Source: Bacteroidales bacterium KA00251
GTDB taxonomy: Bacteria; Bacteroidota; Bacteroidia; Bacteroidales; Porphyromonadaceae
Reading direction: 5' to 3'
DNA: 56,793 nt
Assembly: GCA_001552775.1 (NCBI GenBank)
Contig: KQ959264.1
Location: 88,868-145,660 of the forward strand
This document shows, one piece after another, positions 18,570-26,500 of the stretch; the first letter of the stretch is position 1, and the number at the start of each line of letters is the position of its first letter. The notes beneath the pieces are model-generated. The model worked only from the letters and a program-made list of their open reading frames with translations, had not been told where the DNA came from and ran no database searches. The position numbers and the translations under genes are program-made.

Positions 18570-18890
18570 ATGGCAATGCAAATTACAGACGCATCTTACG
18601 ATGCCATCATGGGAGAAGGAAAACCCGTAATCATAGACTTTTGGGCAACGTGGTGCGGTCCATGCCAAATGGTAGGACCAATGATTGATGAACTCGCCTC
18701 TGAATATGAAGGTCGCATCATCGTAGGAAAGATTGATGTAGACGCCAACCAAGATATACCTATAAGATATGGGATACGCAATATCCCCACCATCCTCTTT
18801 TTCAATGCTAAAGGAGAAATGGTAAAAAAGCTTGTCGGTGTACAAAATAAGGCCGATCTCAAAAAAGAAGCAGAAAACCTTCTCGCCTAA
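18570..18890 (+). CDS. trxA: Thioredoxin
   Basis: Cytosolic dithiol-disulfide oxidoreductase. The active site WCGPC is at C29-C32 within IDFWATWCGPCQM. The cis-proline segment NIPTILFF is present. It has 106 residues, the standard single-domain size. The frame extends 16 codons upstream, but that stretch overlaps the -7 box, so I start at MAMQITDA. A strong terminator follows at about 60 bases. Confidence 0.95.
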   Translation: MAMQITDASYDAIMGEGKPVIIDFWATWCGPCQMVGPMIDELASEYEGRIIVGKIDVDANQDIPIRYGIRNIPTILFFNAKGEMVKKLVGVQNKADLKKEAENLLA

Positions 18891-18951
18891 GCGTAAAATT
18901 CTAAAAGATAGACAAAGCGAGTCTATCACAGAAAACCTTAACTACTAAAAA

Positions 18952-18990
18952 AAAAGATCCTTTGGAGAGCAACTCTCCAAAGGGTCTTTT
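18952..18990 (+). terminator. Terminator of trxA
   Basis: An 18-bp stem with one G-T pair (arms AAAAGATCCTTTGGAGAG and CTCTCCAAAGGGTCTTTT), a CAA loop and a T-run. Confidence 0.85.
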
Positions 18991-19035
18991 TGCCTTTTTC
19001 TTTTGGTCAATTTGCAGAATCTAGACGTTTCGTGT

Positions 19036-19067
19036 AGGGTGCAAGTCTTCAATTCGCTTGTCACCCT
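19036..19067. other. Hairpin upstream of fimbrial operon
   Basis: Arms AGGGTGCAAG and CTTGTCACCCT pair over 10 bp with one bulged T. There is no T-run, so it is not an obvious terminator. Function unknown. Confidence 0.4.
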
Positions 19068-19091
19068 GTGTGAGGAACACCAGATCTAAAG

Positions 19092-19120
19092 TGAGACTGT
19101 TGACTTTTGCAACAGTCTCA
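19092..19120. repeat. GAGACTGTTG palindrome, left of fimbrial locus
   Basis: A perfect 11-bp inverted repeat (TGAGACTGTTG / CAACAGTCTCA) with a 7-base loop and no T-run. A near-identical element lies just after the fimbrial operon. A single arm, GCAACAGTCTC, also occurs at positions 17-27. Confidence 0.7.
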
Positions 19121-19339
19121 AAGTGTAGACACTCCACTCAAAGCACACTCCGCTTTTCTTCAACGACAAAGATAGAAAGTCTGCCTAGGAGACAATGAGG
19201 GTATTCTAATATATCGAAGCGTACCTAAGGCATGTCTCATATTGAAAAACTACCTATCTACATGCCTTTTCATCTGTTAATGAATTGCAAATTCAAACAA
19301 CATTTCAACAAAAAATAAACAACGGTACAGATTTTTTTG

Positions 19340-19347
19340 TACCTTTG
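19340..19347 (+). promoter_or_regulatory. -7 box of the fimbrial operon
   Basis: TACCTTTG, an exact TAnnTTTG match, 58 bases before the first fimbrial gene, leaving a leader of roughly 50 bases. I see no -33 TTTG box. Confidence 0.6.
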
Positions 19348-19405
19348 CAACGTAATAATTTACATCACATAATTTAAAATAATCAAACAACAAACCAATT
19401 CAGCT

Positions 19406-20926
19406 ATGAAGAAGTTTATTTACACAGCGTTGGCTGCCGTAGCAGTGCTATTCTTTGCAAGCTGCAAGAACGACAAGAACCAACCCAAAAAAGACAAGGC
19501 AGATGCCTTTATTTCCTTTACGTTCAGCCTCCCACAGGGTGATACAAGAGCAGAAGCTGGTAGTGTGGATGGTGCAAACAATGGCGACACCTTTGTCGGC
19601 ACCGCTGATGAACAGGCCATCAAAGGGGTTCGTGTAGTCCTCTTCGACTCCAACGGACTGGTAAAGTATGCTCTTACATACAACATCACCGCTACTGGTA
19701 GTCAAGCTCCTACAGGTGATATTGCTGCATCCCCCGCACAGGCTGCAACAGCTGCTCGTTTCACAACAAAAGCAGAAAAGATCGTAAGCCAAGACTATCA
19801 GATGCTAGCTATCATCAACCCTACCGCTGCTGTTATTGCTGCTACTGCAGAGGGCAAATATCTCAAGGATGCTCAGGCTGCTATTGAGACAACAGTAAAT
19901 GATCTATCAGCAAATGGTAAGGCTATCCTTATGTCTAACGACCGTGGTCTTGTAAAAGTCACACCTAATGACATGAAGGCTGCTGCTAACGATGCTGAAC
20001 AATCTCCTGTTGCTGTGAATGTAGACCGTATCCTCGCTAAAGTATATGTAGGCGGTACCCCCAGCCTTCCTGACGGAGTTACGTTTACTAGCAGGAAATG
20101 GGAACTCAATACGACCAACAAAAAGACCTTTATCTATCGTCAATTTGCGAAGGTTGCGACTGCACTCAACACGTTTGTGGAAGAAACTACAACTAACAAT
20201 AGCGATCGTCTTGGTCGTTACGCAAAGGACCCCAACTACCTAGCAGGGGAATCCAAAGCTACAGACTTCAACTCCAAAAATGGGGTAGAAAACCTCACTA
20301 ACGATTGGGGATTTGAAGACACTAAAGGTCAATATTGCTTGGAAAACACAATGGATGCAGGTCAGCAGCTCAACAATCAGAGTACATCTTTCATCCTCAG
20401 TGGTGTATGGAAACCAGCAAACCATGGTACTATAACTTTCACAGAAGGACAAAGCTTTTATAATTACATGGGCTTTACTTTCACTTTTGAAAAGATGAAG
20501 GAGTACATAACAAAAGTAAATGACAATTCAATAACTGACGCGAAGATGGGAACGCCTCCTGGATTTAAAGCCGCGCTCAAATCTTTTCTAGCAGAAGCTA
20601 ACTGCCCCGTTAATAAAACCGATGGAAGTTTCACAAAATCTTTTAGCTTAAACGGGTTCAAAGGTTACTTGAATGGAGTCTGCTACTACCAGACAAACAT
20701 AATCCGTCACTTCAATCAAGCCCTGTCTAGTCTTGATATGGGTTACGGTCGCTATGGTGTAGTACGTAACAACATCTACAAGATCTCTATCAAAAAGATT
20801 ACACAAATAGGTGAGCCTACTATCGTTCCTGAAAAACCAGATCCTAATGACCCCACAAAGCTGTTTATAGCTTTTGATATCACGATCAATCCTTGGCTCG
20901 TACGTACACAGGAGATCTCTCTATAA
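19406..20926 (+). CDS. mfa1: Mfa1-like major fimbrillin (type V pilus subunit)
   Basis: Structural subunit of a Bacteroidales type V pilus. A lipoprotein signal peptide ends at lipobox FASC (C20). The segment SFTFSLPQGDTRAEAG resembles the site where P. gingivalis Mfa1 is cut by Arg-gingipain, so cleavage after R48 is predicted. The first beta domain contains VRVVLFDSNG. Near the C-terminus, YGVVRNNIYKISIKKI is the family pattern, followed by a proline-rich linker and a last strand FDITINPWLVRTQEISL that should act in donor-strand polymerisation. The 506 residues compare with about 563 in P. gingivalis Mfa1. It is first in the operon. FimA-type fimbrillin is the alternative family label. The symbol is assigned by resemblance and operon context. 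Confidence 0.82.
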   Translation: MKKFIYTALAAVAVLFFASCKNDKNQPKKDKADAFISFTFSLPQGDTRAEAGSVDGANNGDTFVGTADEQAIKGVRVVLFDSNGLVKYALTYNITATGSQAPTGDIAASPAQAATAARFTTKAEKIVSQDYQMLAIINPTAAVIAATAEGKYLKDAQAAIETTVNDLSANGKAILMSNDRGLVKVTPNDMKAAANDAEQSPVAVNVDRILAKVYVGGTPSLPDGVTFTSRKWELNTTNKKTFIYRQFAKVATALNTFVEETTTNNSDRLGRYAKDPNYLAGESKATDFNSKNGVENLTNDWGFEDTKGQYCLENTMDAGQQLNNQSTSFILSGVWKPANHGTITFTEGQSFYNYMGFTFTFEKMKEYITKVNDNSITDAKMGTPPGFKAALKSFLAEANCPVNKTDGSFTKSFSLNGFKGYLNGVCYYQTNIIRHFNQALSSLDMGYGRYGVVRNNIYKISIKKITQIGEPTIVPEKPDPNDPTKLFIAFDITINPWLVRTQEISL

Positions 20927-20971
20927 TCAGCAACTACTGCTCCATGCTAGCAGTCTAAAATAAGTTTTTTA

Positions 20972-21003
20972 TCCTATGAGGGGTTGAATGTCCCCTCATA
21001 GGA
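20972..21003 (+). other. Intercistronic hairpin after major fimbrillin gene
   Basis: A perfect 12-bp stem (TCCTATGAGGGG / CCCCTCATAGGA) with an 8-base loop, between the first and second fimbrial genes. No T-run follows. It could stabilise the upstream mRNA or cause partial termination, giving more major subunit than minor proteins. Confidence 0.6.
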
Positions 21004-21043
21004 ACTATCTATCTATACTAAGGAGGTCTAGTACACAGACAAT

Positions 21044-22039
21044 ATGAGATCACATCGCCTATCTCGATTGAGATTTTTTTCCATCGGACTCTTGCTGTTA
21101 CTTGGCTTGAGCTTCGTCTCTTGCGACAAGTATATCTATGAGGATCTATCCTCTTGTCCTCTACGGGTACAACTGCGGTACGACTACAATATGCAGTATG
21201 TAAATCGGTGGCATCGAGAGGCCGAAGATGTGCATCTCTACGTCTTCAACAAGGAGGGGCGACTGGTTACAGAAATGACGCACACCACTCCCCCCTACGA
21301 AGAGGGACAGACTTTTGAGCTACAACTCGCTGCAGGCGACTATACCATTATGGCACTCTGTGGCCATCGTATGGGTACCCTCTACGACAAAAGCCCCCTA
21401 CAAGTAGGCTCCTCCACCATGAAAGATCTGCTGATCCGACTCTCAAGAGCTGACGACAAGAGAATAACGGCAGAACTTCCTCCCCTTCTCTATGGAGTAT
21501 CCAAAGAATTCTCCGTACAGGGCGAAGGCTCTCGTCTCGTGGTCGTACCCATGGCTAAGTGGACCAATAGTATACGCCTCATTATGCAGGACATCTCTGA
21601 AGGAGGCAAGTCCAACATCAAGTTGGAAGATTACGACTTCAAGATCACAGCTCCCAATGGACGCTACAATGGAGCAGGAGAAGTGCTCTCTGACGACAGG
21701 CTCACCTACACCCCTTATCATGCTGAGCAGCTGAAGGGCACTGGCGGTATTGCCGTCGAACTCAATACGCTACGTCTCTTGACCAATCAGGATCAGCGAC
21801 TCCTCATCACCAAGCGTGCGACTGGTGAAAAGCTTCTCAATGTAGATCTGCTGTCACTACTCTTGCAAGCCAAATTTTACGCAAACAACAGGCTCTCCGA
21901 CCAAGAGTATTTAGATCGTGAAGATCACTATGCGGTAATCTTCGTTTTCGATGGAAAACCTGTAACCCGTGAGACTTTCCTTGCAGCCAGTCTATGGATC
22001 AATGGTTGGCTCGTCCGCGAGCAAGACCATAAGATCTAA
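21044..22039 (+). CDS. mfa2: Mfa2/FimB-like fimbrial anchor lipoprotein
   Basis: Outer-membrane lipoprotein that would anchor the pilus base and end its growth. The signal peptide ends at lipobox FVSC (C27). The mature start CPLRVQLRYDYNMQYVN is the characteristic FimB/Mfa2-family opening, and VHLYVFNKEGRLV follows. The C-terminus YAVIFVFDGKP...WINGWLV is also family-like, with no donor-strand tail. Its 331 residues are close to the size of P. gingivalis Mfa2. An AAGGAGGT sequence lies 16 bases upstream of the ATG, rather far for a working ribosome site. Confidence 0.85.
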   Translation: MRSHRLSRLRFFSIGLLLLLGLSFVSCDKYIYEDLSSCPLRVQLRYDYNMQYVNRWHREAEDVHLYVFNKEGRLVTEMTHTTPPYEEGQTFELQLAAGDYTIMALCGHRMGTLYDKSPLQVGSSTMKDLLIRLSRADDKRITAELPPLLYGVSKEFSVQGEGSRLVVVPMAKWTNSIRLIMQDISEGGKSNIKLEDYDFKITAPNGRYNGAGEVLSDDRLTYTPYHAEQLKGTGGIAVELNTLRLLTNQDQRLLITKRATGEKLLNVDLLSLLLQAKFYANNRLSDQEYLDREDHYAVIFVFDGKPVTRETFLAASLWINGWLVREQDHKI

Positions 22040-22079
22040 GCGTACTTATTTACGAAAGAAATCTAAGCGTTGATACACC

Positions 22080-23405
22080 ATGTTAAAAAATAAAGGATAT
22101 AACGTACAAGGAGGGATCCTCCCACTTTTAATGTGGATACTCCTCTCAACGCTCCTGCTCACTGGGCTGACTAGCTGCATTCAAAGGGATCCTTCTCCTA
22201 ATCCTGCCGTAGGACAAGGAGATTTCTACCTCTCCATGAGCGTAGCACCGCAACCCACCTTCAAAAAGGAGACAGTTCCACTTCCAGACCTCAAGCAAAC
22301 TCCTGATGAGGCAGAGAATAAAGTTGCTTCAGTACGGGTTCTAATTTTCAATCACACTACAGGGCAGTGTCTTGTCAATCAACTCTTGGAGGATTATAGA
22401 ATATCTAAAGACAACGCTTCGTGGAGTCGTCCTGTCCTCATTCCTGGAGATGTAAAGAGTTTCGACTTCTACTTCGTTGCCAATGAAGTCTCTAAGAGCT
22501 ACAACTTAACTACAGCTCTCCTTGGAGTTACCCAGCTGTGGCAGCTCTATACTCTTCCAGCTCTGACGCATATTGCCTGGCAACCTGAGTTTTTCCCAAA
22601 GACTGGTAGTAATGGCGAAGAGGACCTTATCCCAATGACCGCAGTTTACCACAATATCACACTTCAGGAAATCAAGGCGATGCTCGGTCGCGGTACAGAG
22701 CAAAATCCTTATCACTTTCTCGCGACAAATAATAGTAGGCGTAACCCCGTACGTCTGACTCGTGCGTTGGCACGTATAGATATCCAAATTCCCGAATTAA
22801 TCATCAATAGCGTACTAGGAGATTCCACCTCGGATGAGATACTGCTATTTGACTACATAGACGACTTTGAACTTTCACTCTACAACGTACCACGCTACTT
22901 TGCCCTTTTTGCCTCTCGCTACTACGAAGCTAACCAGTGGACCGCCTCTCTTTACGATCCCATTAGTTCTAACTACTACTTCAACATGCAGAATGGGGAA
23001 AACTGCTACTATATAGAGCAAGACATGAATAAGATCCGACGCAACATGGCGAGTACTAAAGGTTCTGGAATAAGCGCCATTGGCGAAATCAAAATGACCG
23101 ACTACTTCACGACCATTTATGTACCAGAATTTATCCGACAGAGTAATGCCACTGATACGAATATGGATCCTGCTCGTTTACAAGCAATGAAGATACAGCT
23201 TACCTTTAAGGTCAATGAAAATGACCCCAAAAGTCGCAATACAAATACTTATCAAAGAAGTAACCACCCCATCATCGACAGCTTGATCGACCGCACCTCA
23301 GAGTTAACAGGTCAGCTCGCTAACAACAATTCCGGCGTAAGTAAATATTCGGTAATCCGAAACACAAAGTATCGGATCATTATCCACGAACTGGATCCCC
23401 AATAG
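22080..23405 (+). CDS. Minor fimbrillin / pilus accessory lipoprotein
   Basis: Third gene of the fimbrial operon, in the position and near the size of P. gingivalis Mfa3 (about 446 residues). The signal peptide has lipobox LTSC (C33), and VASVRVLIFNHTTGQCLV follows, as in fimbrillin-family N-terminal domains. The protein ends SVIRNTKYRIIIHELDPQ, the fimbrillin motif, but lacks the extra C-terminal donor strand of the major subunit. That fits a capping or tip-adaptor role. I cannot say whether it is the Mfa3 or Mfa4 equivalent. It starts 41 bases after mfa2. Confidence 0.72.
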   Translation: MLKNKGYNVQGGILPLLMWILLSTLLLTGLTSCIQRDPSPNPAVGQGDFYLSMSVAPQPTFKKETVPLPDLKQTPDEAENKVASVRVLIFNHTTGQCLVNQLLEDYRISKDNASWSRPVLIPGDVKSFDFYFVANEVSKSYNLTTALLGVTQLWQLYTLPALTHIAWQPEFFPKTGSNGEEDLIPMTAVYHNITLQEIKAMLGRGTEQNPYHFLATNNSRRNPVRLTRALARIDIQIPELIINSVLGDSTSDEILLFDYIDDFELSLYNVPRYFALFASRYYEANQWTASLYDPISSNYYFNMQNGENCYYIEQDMNKIRRNMASTKGSGISAIGEIKMTDYFTTIYVPEFIRQSNATDTNMDPARLQAMKIQLTFKVNENDPKSRNTNTYQRSNHPIIDSLIDRTSELTGQLANNNSGVSKYSVIRNTKYRIIIHELDPQ

Positions 23406-23550
23406 CACGCTTACCCCACAGCCTTCGTGCTCCCGAAGTATATCCCGAAAGTTCTTTTGACTTGATGTTCAACGATTTTAAAGTTGCGGACTTCTTTTGA
23501 AACTATACAGAAATAATCTTTTTTTTGGCACCCTATCTTCAATACTCTCT

Positions 23551-26500
23551 ATGAAATGCTATAGATACCTTCCTCTCATCTTACTACTTGCTCTCCTTTC
23601 AACGAGCTCTCTCTTTTCACAAAACAGTTACACACTCAAGGACAGGGATGGTCACTACGAATTTGAAGTAAATACAACACCATCATACTGCCAAAATGAA
23701 GGTACAATAGAGATTAGACTGCTTAGGGTTCTTTCAGGTGCTCCTCTACCTCTTTCACAAATACAAGAGGTGGGATACGATATCAGAGACAATACTGGTC
23801 GTAGCTATACAAATGGCTATAGAGTAGAATCTCAGAATGATCCCACAGTGCCCCTTCTCGTAGAACAACTAGAAGGGCGAGGAGACTATAAAATATACAT
23901 CAGACTAAAAGCCAAACAAGGGATCTACAAGCCAGATATTGAGACCAATATAGTAGGAGATATTGAGGTCCAGGATAAATATGTAGCACTTAAGTTAATC
24001 AAGGATGAAATTGAAAGCTACAAACTAACCTGTAGGCCATATGGTAAGTTTCATATCACAGCAGAAGCGGGAACCACGAGGCCACCTGTCTTGAACTTTT
24101 TGTCTACTCCCCCAGGCTACAAAGGTCCGAAGACAGTATCCCCTACGAAGAAGGATGTAAAGGGCAATGTAACCCTCTATCACTTTGAGTATAGCGGAGA
24201 TCTACCTCAAGGAGTTTATAAATACAACTTGGAAAATGCATGCCGAAGGACTGATACATTGCAGCTCACTGTTTACGGGCCTAAGCCTGATTTACCTCAG
24301 GTGCCAGCGAATTTTGAAATACCATTTTATGTTTTGACCACTAATGGTAATGAATGTACCAGTCCCGTCAATTCATTTCGTGCTATATTGGGTGAAGAAG
24401 CATCTAAACTAAGTGAGCTCTTTCGGGAAATCAATAAAGGCTACAAGGGCAATCCAGATCTATTGTACCCAGAGTATTCGGACTCCTTTTCCACCATCTT
24501 TATGGAAAATTATGAGGTGCTTGTAATATCTCAAAAAGAATATAAGCAACTCAAGGGGCAATCGTTGGATCTGACTTTATTCCCATGGAGTAGCCAAACA
24601 GGATCTACTACTAGTATATGGGAGAATTTGTTTCATAAGCAAAAGCTTCTCCTTTCCTATACACCACCATATTCTAAGTCTATTCAAGATCTAATAAAGC
24701 AAGAACTATTACCCGGTGCTCTACTGATACGAGTTAAACGCCCTAACAAGGGGTGTAATGACTACATTACAATCCCAATTAATGTCGACCTAGATTTTAG
24801 AGAGATTCACTCTTTTCATGTTCTTGATGAGGAGAGAGCTGACTGTTCAATAGGACAAATTGTTGAATTTAATGCTGAAAACTTCTGCTCTCTTTATATT
24901 AAGTACTATGAGCTACCCGATGGGGCGACTAAACCTGCCGATGGAGCACAACCTGTGCATACCTCAGTGGACTTTGGACCTTCCATCTCAGACCCTGTAA
25001 TGAAGTCATATACTTTCCCAGGGTTTAATCCTAAGAAACGCTACTACGTTGAGTTAGATATTATTGACCTCCATGGTAACCAGGTTACCCCAAAGCCTCA
25101 CTTGATTATTGAGCCTTCTAATCAAGAGGTTACTCCCAATCGTCTCTACGACTTTAAGGAAGCATTTTTATTTAACTACAATCCGCTTTGGGATTTGAGA
25201 ACTGTGGATGAAGGTATACCTAGACCTCTCTACCTCGGTGACATTTATTGGCTATACATTCATTTGAGGCAAGGTAGTCACAGAACTAGAAATGCCTTAT
25301 CAGGGATGAGGATAACGCTCGTTAAAGCGCCAAGTGGATACGATAAATACCAAAAATCCAGAGAGGAAGCATACTACCGCAAGCCTGAACCGGGTAGACA
25401 AGGCCGTTTCAGGTTTGGTGGAGGTATGATACGAGAAGGCGAAACAATAGAATTATCCTCAGAGTTCGTTAGTTCTAATCCTAATGACAAGGCGGCACGC
25501 CTATACCCTTTTAGATTCCTCTATACAGTAGGGGCGAAGGGACAGCGCATTGTATACCCCTATAACAATGCTAATGGCACGTCCAATCTAGCAGCCATTA
25601 TTGGTGATGATAACGACTTAGGAAACATCAAATTTCCACAAGGTATTTATCGCCTTAAGTTTGAGCATCCTTGTCAACCTGGAGAGGAATTTTACATCAA
25701 TCTTAACATTAGCGACATAGACTTTGAGCCGAAACATACTAGACTTATAGACCCTTTAGTAGACTATATCTCCTGCGACTCAACTCGAGTATATCCCTTT
25801 GCCGATGGTCGTCAAGACTATGCTACTGATGAGGATGGATACCTTCGTAATCTCGTATTTCAAGTCAATTGGCCCACAAAAAGCTCCAAGGAATTCTACT
25901 TCTTTCCTAAAGACAGAGATGGAAAAACTGTAGACCATACAAAATTTTACATTCCGATTAGGAATAACGAACTTAGGGATCATAAAATTGAGATTAAATA
26001 TCGCTATTTACGGCCCTATGTTCAAAGGACTATATACTCTAATACGAATAGTAAGGTTGACTCTGTAGGTGTTGAGCAATATACTGAAAACGAACTCCGA
26101 GGGGGGAAAGATAAAAACTATAAGCTACCAATGTCAGGCTATAACCCAACCAATGACCAAGAAGACTGGGGAAGCGATGGGTTTAAAGAGGGCTATAGTT
26201 GGAAAGTTGCAGACTTTAAGAAAGGCATCTCAGTAGAAGTGCCCATTAATGTGTTACAGGCTACTCCTTCATACTTTAGACCAAGTTATATAGGCTATCG
26301 CTGTGGAAAAGACAGAGGCTACATGGAGTTTAAACTCATAAATGTTCCGACCCAGACAGGTACCGTAGTACTAAAGGATGGCAACAGGGTAATCAAGAGA
26401 GAAAACATTGCGGACCTAACTGACCGTATGGTTCACTGGAGTTTCTCTCAGGATCAGCCAGGACATGAACTTAAAAATGAGTATCAACTTGAGATTTCGA

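Larger units (their letters stand above)
18891..19405. other. Regulatory region upstream of the fimbrial operon
   Basis: This 515-base spacer carries the trxA terminator, two further hairpins, about 200 AT-rich bases and a -7 box ahead of the major fimbrillin gene. No gene is visible. Confidence 0.55.
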
